From NCBI GenBank assembly GCA_000181795.3, contig CM012955.1, positions 3,659,246-3,723,245 on the forward strand: DNA of 64,000 nt. Direction: 5' to 3'. How positions within the stretch are numbered: the first letter of the stretch is position 1; every line of letters begins with the position of its first letter. Source of the DNA: Trichinella spiralis (lineage: Eukaryota > Nematoda > Enoplea > Trichinellida > Trichinellidae). The translations under genes were made by a program, and so were the position numbers. Under the pieces are notes generated by a model that had not been told where the DNA came from, did no database searches, and saw only the letters and a list, made by a program, of their open reading frames with translations. Positions 23,101 to 33,329 of this stretch are shown here, in pieces.

Positions 23101-23418
23101 TCTTGTTCAACTTTCAGCAAATATACTGTGGATTTGCTCCAAATGGTTCATGCGTCGTTTCACAAACATTCGGAAATTATTTTTGTCAGCACTGAAGGCG
23201 TGCACAACGCAATCGACGAAGATATGGTCAGTAATGTGCTGTATCACGCGGATGTTATTGAATTTCATATACCCGGTACGGAAAATTTCGCAAAACTCTA
23301 CACCCATGCTATAGGGCAAATGCTCAGAGATGCTGCGCTGAAAGATGCCGTGGAAAGTTTTCTGTCTCGACTGACCGAACAAGAAAGAGAACTTTTGCGC
23401 ATGATGAGCCTTCGTTGA
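20109..23418 (+). CDS. xpo-2: Exportin-2 (CSE1L/XPO-2), importin-alpha re-exporter
   Basis: Karyopherin that returns importin alpha from nucleus to cytoplasm with RanGTP. Exons 20109-20238, 20309-21279, 21345-21834, 22003-22523, 22587-23041 and 23118-23418; phases match and give 955 residues, close to the usual 970. The N-terminus shows the importin-beta N-terminal domain (RQLAAISLKNFIKSSW, EEDKIYIRDSIVGAM, SPLVKKQLTEAICFIGKYDF), followed by CSE1-specific blocks such as DYVLFDLEGSVAESRRRSAC. The third intron starts with GC (ATAG|GCAAGA); it is the only junction that gives KLLIGGPVAVLE. The last exon diverges from animal CSE1L but keeps the right length. First gene of a five-gene plus-strand run. 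Confidence 0.94.
21835..22002 (+). other. GC-AG intron in exportin-2
   Basis: Donor AG|GCAAGA, acceptor TTTTTTAG. Nearby GT sites give the wrong phase or a stop. The intron carries a TATATA repeat around 21897-21922. Confidence 0.8.
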
Positions 23419-23622
23419 TCACACACATGCCCGACTTTTTTTTCATTCAATTAATAATTGTGTACACTTCTTCATCAGTTTTTATTTTTTTTCCCCCAAA
23501 CATTATTGTATAAATTTCTTCTGTTATTATTCCAAGTTGAAATTAGTCTGACATTTTTTTTGTTTTTTTTTGGGAGGTGGGGAGTGGGGGTTATTGTGCA
23601 CTCTCGAATAGTAGATGATACG

Positions 23623-23624
<2 letters not shown>

Positions 23625-23655
<31 letters not shown>
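23625..23655. repeat. (CA)n microsatellite
   Basis: About fifteen CA units followed by a CT-rich run, downstream of exportin-2. Confidence 0.95.
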
Positions 23656-23657
<2 letters not shown>

Positions 23658-23766
23658 AAATTTCATCTGCTCTCTCTCTCTCCCTTTCTCTGTTCAGCAC
23701 CAGTTAACTGACAACTGACGTCTGTTTTTGTTGAAAAATTCACAAACACCATTGACATTCTTCATC

Positions 23767-23799
<33 letters not shown>
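23767..23799. repeat. (TTA)n microsatellite
   Basis: About eleven TTA/ATT triplets in the gap after exportin-2. Confidence 0.95.
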
Positions 23800-23801
<2 letters not shown>

Positions 23802-24575
23802 TATATGAAATTGTGATATTGTTTACAGTGTAGTAGTGAAAATTTGTTAATATCATTATTTTTTTACAAGCAGTTTTTTAAATATAAATACATTGATTTT
23901 TTTCTGAACACTTATTGAATGCGCATTGTTTACTTGTCAACAACAGTTTCGCCTTTTTTTTATCTCGTCAAATTTCAGTTTTGTATTGACAAACAAAACG
24001 AAAGAAAACCAGTTCAAGCAACAATTAGTTGGTGGTAGCCTTTTTCTTAGGCAATTCTCGTCTTTATTTAAAAAATATACACACACACACCCACACATAT
24101 ATATATATTTTTTTTTTCTGTCCTACAGTGGGTAAAGTGCAGTGTTCGTTTGATTTGTGAAAATGCTGTTGTGGATTGAAAGGTTGTCAACAAAAAAAAT
24201 GCATGGTAAAAAATTGTCCAACTGAGACTATTTCATCGCCTGCATTTTAGAACATTGAATTGGAAATTGATTCAAACCGATTTGCATATTTTCGACGCTT
24301 TACAACAATTATCGTAATATGACGGTCAGGTCTGAAAGTGCGTTGTTGGAAAATTTTTAAAATTTAGAGTACTTTAAAAATTTTAAACTCAAAGCACTTT
24401 AAAGTCGTCAGCGTTGGTTTGTTTTACTTGCCAGTATTTTGTCGTCGCGCTTCGGTGTGCACTGCTGCTGTTTTCCGCGTACTCTACCCACTGCTGTTTT
24501 CCAATTTGAACCGTGAAGCTGTCTCGAATCGGAATTGAAATCTTTTTTTTTCTACCAGCAAGAGCGTTTTTTGTG

Positions 24576-26603
24576 ATGGATAGAATGTTTGAAATTGTTC
24601 TTTTGGCACTGATTTTTGGTGGTTTTGACTATCGCTTCGTTTCAGGAGGTGAGCACACAATATTATAAAAATTCACTTGTCACATGATCACAGTGTAGGT
24701 TTTTGAGTAATTGGTTTAATAAATTGGAAATAATTATTTAGCCGATAATTTGATCTTACGTCTCTTATTTGGCAATGTGAAAATTTATTTTGAAACAGTA
24801 TCTTTCAGCAATTAAATTTTCTGTTTTTCATCTACTGCAGAGCATTCATGTAATATTCCAGATATTATGAATTAAAAAATATCTTTCATTTATAATCTAT
24901 ATGCAAAAAATGTTTGTTTGTTCATGTTGTGTTGGATAATATTTTCATAAAATGAAATTACTTTGACTAGGACTGCGACGATTATGATTTTATTATAATT
25001 TGAAATTTTTAGGCATTTATTGTCCAGAGTTTAAATTGTCGACTGATTTAATTCATTTTAAACTTGAGATCAGAACAAATCTACATGATGAATGCGTATC
25101 AGAAGTTCCGGAATATCATATTTTTAAACAATTATTTCACATCATTGACAATTTTGAACGCGCATGCAATTATTATTTTCACGGACACTTGCATTGGAAT
25201 CGAAATCGTTTCGTAGACGTCTATAAACGGTTTAGAACAAAAGCTCCGTGGTTCCATCAAGGATATGCTATTCGAAAATGGGATTTGGACGGCCGGGAAG
25301 AAGTAGCAACGGGCATTTCTGAAGGAATTCTCCGTGTAGACAGACTTTATCGTCGAAAAAATTTGCTAGAAAATGAGAGCTCTCTAGTTTATGAAGATAT
25401 TATCACCTCTGTTCCGAAGGGTGGTGATTTCAAAGTTCAGCTGTGCTCATTAATCGTTGACGACAGTGTGAAGGGGAACTTTGAGTTCTATGGTAATACA
25501 TCTGCTAACATTTTATGGGAACCGTGTACTCAGCGAAACACCACCCGTTTTTATTGTCGAATGCCACCCCTTGATATGAGCCATTACGCAAGGGTTTCTC
25601 CTGTTGCTTGCAAAGATGGTTACACTGGCTTTTATTGTTTATTGAGTAAGAATTCAGTCAATTTTGTCTGTATGAAATTATTTGTCATTTAATTAATTAA
25701 TTAGTATTTTCAAATGAAATTTTCTGTTGAACAGTTTTTAGTAAATTGACATACATATAAAAGATTTACTGGAAAACGGAAACTTTTAATATTCAGAATC
25801 TGAATCTCTGAATTTGATGTTTTTCAAATATTATAAACGTTATTTGAAATACATAGTTAATAATTACTACAATTTAGAAGAAAACAGCTGTGAAGTTAGA
25901 AAGTGCAATGAGAACGGACAATGCTTTTTGGGAGTTGATGGAGATAGGTGCCTCTGCTTTCCTGGTTATAGCGGAATAAGCTGTAACGGTAATAATTATG
26001 TACTTTGCTAATTGATCTTATCTATATCGTGTCTAATTTGAAGAGACGGTGGATCCTTGTATAGATGTAAACTGCAATAACCGTGGAAACTGCACGGTCA
26101 AGAATGGCCATTCAGTTTGCGTTTGCGATGATGAAAATTATACTGGAGCGTTCTGTGAACGTCGTAAGTAAAATTATATTTTCCAATAACGTAATTAATA
26201 ATTTATTAATTGCATTATTCACATTCATCATCTGATGCGATTTTGAAGCAGAAAAGCATAAAAACAGTCTATTTGAAAGTAAATAAATGAATTACTAAAC
26301 ACATTCTTCAGTTGAAAATTAAATATAAGCTAAAAATTAAAAATTTTTCATTAAAAGAATATTTTTCAATTAAAAAATTTGCCATCTGATGTAGTATTTA
26401 TTTTGTTTCAATATCGCATCGGATCAACTTTCAATATGCCTTTTTGCACAAGATGTGATGTTAAACATTCAAAAGTGTTTGTTATTATTATTATTATTAT
26501 TATATTAAATGAAATTTTCATTTTAGATGTTCCACTTCGAAATCAAGATGACGAGCTTTCTGAACCAACGGATGCGTACAGTTTTTCGCATTTATTCGAT
26601 TGA
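24576..26603 (+). CDS. Secreted EGF-like protein with unusual N-terminal domain
   Basis: Exons 24576-24648, 25013-25645, 25878-25988, 26044-26163 and 26527-26603, 337 residues. The first exon codes a signal peptide (MDRMFEIVLLALIFGGF). The large second exon encodes a 210-residue domain with paired cysteines, ending in a DSL/EGF-like CKDGYTGFYC. Exons three and four each encode one EGF module (CEVRKCNENGQCFLG...CLCFPGYSGISC and CIDVNCNNRGNCTV...CVCDD). All introns are phase 1, as usual for shuffled extracellular modules. The C-terminus is acidic and lacks a membrane segment. The N-terminal domain is not one I recognise; a distant DSL-type Notch ligand is possible but not shown. Confidence 0.85.
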
Positions 26604-27291
26604 CTTTTCTCGCATACACTCACTGCTTTACAAATATTTATTTTATTTTATTTCACATTTTCATTTAAAATAATTATTATTTTAATTCATCACTGGAACC
26701 TTTTTGTTTATTGATAAAGATTTTATGTTTATTATTATTAATATTTTGTACCGTATTTTACTGTAATAATTGATATGCAAGATAAGAATTAACGAAGTTT
26801 TTGTTGCATTTATTATCATTAATAAAATTTTATAAAAATATAATTTTGTTCAAAATGATCAATCACTGCTACTGCTAAATTTTTTCACTGCTATTCCATA
26901 TTAAAAAAAGAAAATAAACAAATTGCATACTACTATAATTATGAAAAATTGCGATAAATACTGTAATACAGTATTTTTACACCTATTTTTTGTTTCATTT
27001 CTGTAGTGATAAATTGAGATTGTTTCATATATGTGTTATTTATTATTGTTTTTACTTCAACGATAACTCTTTTACATACAATATCATTATTGTTTGTTTA
27101 TATGTAAATGCAATTACGTCCATTGTGCTTTAACAAGTTGTGCAGTTGGTTTAGTAACTATTTTTAAACAAGTGCAACATTTTAGAGTGATTTTAAAAAA
27201 TATAGATCATTAGGTTAATTTGCACAAGTAATTCATACAAATTGCTTTGTTATTTTTGCAAGGTCATATTCGCATTTCATTGTTTATTTAG
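26604..27291. other. Intergenic
   Basis: AT-rich gap between the EGF-like and NDUFS5-like genes. I see no open frame or repeat of note. Confidence 0.6.
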
Positions 27292-27732
27292 ATGTCTTTG
27301 ATTACTCCAGGCAGACCTGGTCTGGTTGGACCATTGATCAATGGTCCTTTGCAAGATGTATTTGCTACAATGCTCACACATCAAGGAACGCCGTGTGAAA
27401 ATTTCGAGATGAACTACATGCGCTGTATGGAAGCTTATGGGCAGATTCTTGGAAAACGTTACTGTGATTTAGAATTGCGTGATTTTTATGAATGCGTTTA
27501 CAAAACCAAAAGAGTAAACGTTTGCATTGAAATAGATTTCGCTTCATTCGTTCATTGTATGCATTTGTAAGTAAATGTACAGTTTTTTTTTTAGGAAAAT
27601 CGTTTTATGACTATTCGTCATGAACGTTCAAGACAGTTTCTCAATGGCGACAGAGATCGACCATTTGAAAAGGACAAATTACCGCCACATTCAACATCAC
27701 CAGATTACTTTAGTCACAATCGCATATTGTAG
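27292..27732 (+). CDS. Twin-CX9C protein, NDUFS5-like complex I subunit
   Basis: Small intermembrane-space protein, probably the 15-kDa accessory subunit of respiratory complex I. Exons 27292-27513 and 27595-27732 give 119 residues. It has a perfect twin CX9C pair, CENFEMNYMRC and CDLELRDFYEC, which form the disulfide-linked helical hairpin imported by Mia40. The C-terminal exon is basic and proline-rich (KDKLPPHSTSPDYF), as in NDUFS5. The donor AGA|GTAAAC is weaker than a GTAAGT 55 bases downstream, but only the first keeps the frame. Other CX9C proteins are the main alternative. Confidence 0.75.
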
Positions 27733-28773
27733 AAGTTGTTCTGTAATAATAATGTTTCATTAAAATTTGGTCTGCCGTTTCATCGTTGCATAGCTTTTCT
27801 CGAAGTCATTTTCTTATAGGGAAAGTTATGATCATTGGAAAGAGTCATTTATTTTACTAAACTTTTATGGTTTTTTTTGACATTCCTGTTTAATTTTCGA
27901 ACTGATTTAATTTTGCTGACCAAATGTCGTCAAAACACTTCGCGTAAAAATGTTTTGTCATCTGTAAATGCCAAACATCTGTGCAAAGCATTTGCAATGC
28001 ATCTGTAAGTTGATGACGATGATTTGATGTAACAATATTGACCAGTATTAAAAAAACTACTGAATAAAATGACTAAATGAAATTGAGAATACCATCTGCA
28101 TTCATCAGTAAGTTAAAGAAAGATGCATTCATTGAAATGGAAAAGATTAATTATTTCGCAGTAAATTTGTGTGCTATCCCCATCTGGTGAACATTATTAC
28201 AATTAAATATTAAATGCGCTCTAATGTTTACACCAAATTTCATATCAACGTATAAGTGGAATTATACATACATTTTTCTATACAGCTTTAATGAGTAATA
28301 ATAATAATAATAATAAATTAAGCAAAGTAAAGTTTTCCTTATAAGCTTTCTCCGTTGATATGAGTTAGTTATAATTTTTATTTTTCATTTGAGTTTTCCG
28401 AAATTCTGATAGTTACACTTTTTTATGCCTTCGGTATAGATGCAGTTTTGTTTAAAGAATACATAAGAAATTTTAATAAAAAATAAACTGATAAATTAAA
28501 CAATATATTATTAAAATTAAATATAATTGATTATATTTCATATAATTTCTTATGGACAATATTTGCTTTGAGTTGATAAAATGGTGCCTACAAACACTTA
28601 ACGTACTGTATTACTTAAGGAAATCAAAATGTTCACTTTTCTGCTGTTGCTGCCGAGAGTTTTCTTTTTTTTTGATCAATTGTTGTTATATTTCCTCACA
28701 CTAATTTCGCTTATTAGTTGTATATTGAATAAATGTCGCTAATGGGCATTTTATAATTTTTAGAGTCTTCATT
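27733..28773. other. Intergenic with (AAT)n
   Basis: AT-rich; a short AAT repeat lies at about 28297-28316. A TTTTTAG acceptor just before the DSS1 start (28757-28763) suggests either a 5' UTR intron or a trans-splicing site. Confidence 0.55.
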
Positions 28774-29186
28774 ATGAGCACTGAAAAAGCTTCGAATAAA
28801 GAAGGTGCTTTCAACAAAGATTTGAAGAAATCAGATCAGCCAAACAAAGAAGATGATCCTTATTCTTGGTTTGAGGATGATGAATTTGAAGAATTTTCTG
28901 ATGGCGGTAAGTTTTGCTATAGGAAATTGTGAAGCATATTTTTATGTGAAATTTTAGATTGTTCCGACGGAGAACTGCCGGAAAACAGCGAAGAAAATAC
29001 GGAAGATTTGTGGGAAGACAACTGGGATGATGATAATGTTGAAGAAGATTTTTCAGTGCGACTTCAGTATGAATGTTCTGTGTTAATAATATTAATAATT
29101 GCTAATTTTGCGTTGTGCATTTCAGTCGTGAAAGGGCGAAAAATGAAGTCGAAAAGCAAGACACTGAAGAGCCGATGATGGAATAG
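28774..29186 (+). CDS. dss-1: DSS1/SEM1 (proteasome lid and BRCA2-binding acidic protein)
   Basis: Short acidic intrinsically disordered protein, a subunit of the 26S proteasome lid and partner of BRCA2 and the TREX-2 complex. Exons 28774-28906, 28958-29066 and 29126-29186 give 100 residues. It shows both conserved acidic/aromatic blocks: EDDEFEEFSD and LWEDNWDDDNVEEDFSVRL, followed by the C-terminal helix RERAKNEVEKQ. It is somewhat longer than the 70-residue vertebrate form because of a Lys/Asn-rich N-terminal extension. ATG 28774 follows a TTTTTAG acceptor by 10 bases. Confidence 0.96.
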
Positions 29187-29845
29187 TCAATTACGAATTA
29201 ATATAGAATTTTGGAACTTAAATAGATGAACTTTTTAATTTATATTTTTTTAAACTTGCTTTCCATTATTTATGAATAGTGTGTTTACAGTTCAATAAAT
29301 TTTTTGAAATGCATTCAAATTCAGTTGTTGCAAGTTGCAATCAGAGTCGATCGACTGACATGAAAATTTGATTAGTTGACATTCGCAGAATATTTTTGTT
29401 AACAATCAGTAGGATAAAGAAGGAATTTACTGCGCATTACAAATATGGTCTGATGAGAGAATTTTCATGTTCAAAAGTGGAAATTTACTCATTGCTGAGC
29501 GACTGAGCAAAAGAAGTAAAGTTGTAATGAAACTTGCGCGAATTGAAAAATGTGCAAACAAATTGTCCATAAGTGAAGTGAAAATTTAATCATTTTTACG
29601 AACAGAAAGAACAACGCTAACAAAAACCGATCAGCTCATATTCGTTGACTGTTAATCATTGAATCAAAATTGAATTGCCTACAGAAAATTTGTAAATAAT
29701 GACACTGATGTAAATTATTTTGTAAAAAAATTGACAAGTTTCTGTTCGAAGCCAACAGTCAACAGATGTTGATACCTGAATGCATACAGTAAGCAGTTGA
29801 ACAATATTCCAGCTATGGGGAACAAAGTAAGTGTTGAAGTTTGAA
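29187..29845. other. Intergenic
   Basis: Holds the 3' UTR of DSS1 (AATAAA at about 29296) and the upstream region of the TFIIF gene. Nothing else recognised. Confidence 0.6.
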
Positions 29846-31260
29846 ATGAACATGAGCGGCAATTTAGCAGAGTACGGTGAGTACGTTGTCAGGGTGCCGA
29901 AAATTGATCCATCGTCGAAATGTATAATTTACAAAATCAACAGAAGCAACCTGGACCCGGCACAATTCACCAATATGACAGACAGTTGAGCGTGAAAAAG
30001 TGCCGATCAAGTTGAAGCAGATGAAGCTCAGAATTGTGGGGTTGGAAAAGAAGCTGGTCAGAAAGTTCGAGAAGCCCGGGCTGGACAAAAACAGTTCGGT
30101 ATTGGAGCAGAATTTTCTTATCTTTTCTTGCCAACTTTGTCCACTTCGGTGCCGGACAGCAAGAATTGCAATGTATAATTTTGTTCGAGCAGAGCGAAAT
30201 TTTCCACAGTGCTAATTGTCGACTTTCTAATGGTGCATTTTGTCTGTTGAGATGCAAGCTTCGAAAGAGCATTTGCCGTTGCGGTTGGCCGTCGAAGCGA
30301 ATGGCAAAGTACGACATTACCGTGGAATCCGAGACGGTGCAATTTCGAATTATTCGGATTATTGGATTTTTGAAAAGAACGGAAAAAATGCATTCGACGC
30401 GTTTGTTGTTCAAGAACAAGAATCAAGTTCAGGCAGTGAAGATTTCGACAGTGAGGATATTAAATCACCTTTTCTGTTTCGGTGTCAAAGGATAAATGTT
30501 TTTGAATATTTTTGATTAAGTTTAACATTGCTTTTTTAAGTGCAAAACTGATGTTAAACCAGTGTCAAGTAAAAGAAAAGTTGAACTTAGACAGTTTGGC
30601 TGTGCAGAAGCCAGAAAAGAAAGCTAAATTGCCAAATGCTGGGTACGAATTGAAAATTTCATATTACTTGAATTAATTTCAATCATTACTGTAATTATGG
30701 GTTGTTTTCTTTTTGATCTTCGTTTTCTAGGACTGACAGCGATGGTTCAAATGACTGGTTTCGAATAATGGAGGAAGAAGTTCGTCACTGTTTCCAACGA
30801 CACCCAATGTCAACAACAGATTTGGTGGCAAAGTTCAAATCATATTGCAAAAAAATGAATAAACAGGAAATTGTCTCACAGCTGGCAAACATTTTGAAGA
30901 AATTAAAGCCTGAACAAACCCGTCGCAAAGGAACACTACACTTCACTTTACTTCACGTGGCACGTAAGCTAAAATTTAATAATACCACCATCTCCATTAC
31001 TTACTCTCATCATATTTATTACTTTTAATTCATCCTATTATTTTACTTATCATTTACTTCCTTATATCATTCATGCCCATCTTCTTTATCCTTCTCATTT
31101 ACATTATAATTATTCAAAGTCCCTTTATGGAACTTTTACATAGATATTATTATTTTACTGTTTGAATATATACATATCTCATTTCTGACGTGATTTTTTC
31201 TTTTTCATTTCATCGGCAGGTATTTTCCACAAATTCGCTGCAGTTTCCATGAATAGATAA
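29846..31260 (+). CDS. gtf2f1: TFIIF alpha subunit (RAP74), 5' part with disturbed frame
   Basis: General transcription factor that recruits RNA polymerase II. The C-terminal winged helix is clear (EEEVRHCFQRHPMSTTDLVA, then IVSQLANILKKLKP), as is the N-terminal barrel (GEYVVRVPK, then FGIGAEF, then LRLAVEANGKVRHYRGI and YWIFEKNGKNAFDAF). Exons: 29846-30172, 30252-30481, 30541-30642, 30731-30963, 31220-31260; from the second exon on phases match. Inside the first exon, about 29970-30010, the family-like QYDRQLSVKK is in a different frame from the sequence on both sides, and the main frame has two TGA codons there. The gene is also short for RAP74. It may be decaying, or there may be assembly errors; the downstream splice structure argues for a working gene. 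Confidence 0.82.
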
Positions 31261-31300
31261 TAAACTGAAATAACGTCAGACGGGTGTTTTTTGTAAATTA

Positions 31301-31432
31301 CCCTTACTATATTGGAAGACCAATTACAAAGACGGTGAGCGCTACGAATTTCAGTATCAGCATTCAATCAACAATTGCAGCAGTAGCACCAAGTTCACGT
31401 GCATCATGATCGATTCGAGCAACAATTCGTAA
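31301..31432 (+). CDS. Coding-like fragment, unknown
   Basis: A short frame, PLLYWKTNYKDGERYEFQYQ followed by a Ser/Asn-rich end, closes with TAA at 31430-31432. A second plus frame over the same bases is open too. Charged residues and base composition look protein-coding and unlike the flanks. No splice partner was found; it may belong to the decayed gene further on. Confidence 0.25.
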   Translation, partial: PLLYWKTNYKDGERYEFQYQHSINNCSSSTKFTCIMIDSSNNS

Positions 31433-32355
31433 ATTTTAATGAAAATCATGAAATAAAATTCCATTAAGTTATTTATACACCAGAAAATAACAAACATCTT
31501 TCGCCAAAAAACCGTGACAATTAAAATACATGGCTATAGTAGCATCACGGAAAAAATTAAAATTATCAATTCAAATTCAATAGCGTCTGATAAATGACCA
31601 TCTGAGCGAAATACAGGCAGACAGTGTTTTCCTTTTATAACAGTACTCGATAGGACGAAATGGAAAAGTAATTATGACGTTTAATTTGAAACAAAAGAAT
31701 AATCAGGAACCGATGTACAAGAGCACATTGTGCAGAAATTTAAGGACATGAATCAACCAATAAAATCAGACAAAAATTCTAAGAAAAAAAGCAAATAAAA
31801 AACCAGAAAAACAAAAAATTGCTCATAAAAGCAACATTACATAAATATTTTTGATCAACGAAAAATGAAACTCAAGTAGACAAACTATACAGTAGGAGGA
31901 AATTAGTAGACTGCTTGTTGTCATCGATTACTGTGGCTTGTTGTCACTCGAGCTGTGCTGAGAAAAGGCTCGCGAAATTGACGAAAATTCGCTTCTATAT
32001 CCGATGCTAAAGCGCTACATTAGTACCGATGCATTAGTAAATGACGACTATGGTTTCTTGTAAAGCTAAGAAGATATTTTTCCATCATTATTCTACTATT
32101 AATCGAATCGTCTCGAAGACGCCGCAAAGTTCTCTCAGTTATGGTATGTGAGACTGAAAAGATGTTTGTTTGTTTTTATTATTCAGTTATCAACCATGCT
32201 AAAGATGCCGTTAAATTCGCTCAAATTTATGAAGAAACAATTGCGCTGTTTTGTTGTTTTCAAACAAAGAACGTCGGCATGCATTTGAAAAGAGCACTCA
32301 GCGGCTGTGTTAGCTGACGCTGATAATTCGTCTAGTTGCATCATTGGCATTTTGC
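31433..32355. other. Intergenic
   Basis: AT-rich with short less-biased islands around 31920-32150. No supported gene. Confidence 0.5.
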
Positions 32356-32750
32356 CATGATTGGCTTGAGACGTCATTAAACAGAAAAGCGCAGCGCAGC
32401 AGGTCGTTCCCCGTCAGTTGAAGATAACGCAGGCGATGAACAAACAGTGCGAGCAAAATTTGAACCGGTCTATTAGCCCAGCTATTTCTGGATAATCAGG
32501 AAGGGGAATGTTCATATGAAGCGGTGATTTATGCTGATCAGGCTGCGCCATCTAGTACAATATGAAATGATGAAGATCATCTGGTTACTTTCAACGCTTG
32601 AAGAATGAAACCGTTTAAGAATCAGAACCGCTGCTGCGCATCGACCATACAAAAATCGCTGTTACAGAAGAAACGCGAGGCAGTTTTGGGAAGATTTACG
32701 TTGTACGAAGATTTGTATATCTGTTGTATTTTGTCTGTTGTGCATTAATT
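32356..32750 (+). pseudogene. Probable gene remnant
   Basis: Higher-GC island with protein-like pieces in changing frames: IKQKSAAQQVVPRQLKITQA (32375 onwards, ends at a TAA near 32490), EAVIYADQAAPSSTI, then IQKSLLQKKREAVLGRF and TLYEDLYIC. Stops and frame changes between the pieces have no matching splice signals. It reads like a decayed host gene; I do not recognise the family. Confidence 0.3.
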
Positions 32751-33329
32751 AATGATATTTCCTCGTAATTCTTCTAGTTTTGTGCTAGTCCTTATTAAAG
32801 TGTAAAAGTAATGTGAGAAATGCGTTTTCAATGTGGTTATTGAACATTTCAATTGAAAGGGAAATGAAGAATATTCAGCAGTGTTATATATACACATATA
32901 TGTATGGCGAATGTTTATTTCAAACGTTTTCAAATTACTTTCAACTGATTTGATTTGAACAGTGCTGAAATTTGAAGTACATCACAAATGAGTAGATTTC
33001 GAAATTTTATTCAAACACCGAACAAAAGAAAAAAAAACATCTACGATTTGCTAGAAATCATCAATGAATGGAAGTACAAAAGAAATACATGTTGCATGAA
33101 TAAAATGCTATCTATCCTTTGTCCAAGTCAACTACTTTTCAAGAATCATATTTTACCAAGGGAATTTGAAATCACTCGTTGTGCTTCGAAATGGCCCTGA
33201 AAAAAAAACACTTGAACAGTGACAATCAATGACAAAATCATGCAGATTGACGTTTCCTTTGGTAGTTTTGGTACTTAAGATATAATTGAACAGAAATAAA
33301 TGATAATTACACTAAAAAACAATAATCCA
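32751..33329. other. Intergenic
   Basis: AT-rich; the frame at 32988-33200 (plus) looks like chance. It lies downstream of the zinc-finger gene's stop. Confidence 0.5.

Larger units (their letters stand above)
23419..24575. other. Intergenic with microsatellites
   Basis: Between exportin-2 and the EGF-like gene. Contains (CA)n at about 23625-23655, a CT-rich run right after it, and (TTA)n at about 23767-23799. The less AT-biased part from 24400 on is likely promoter and 5' UTR of the next gene. Confidence 0.7.
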
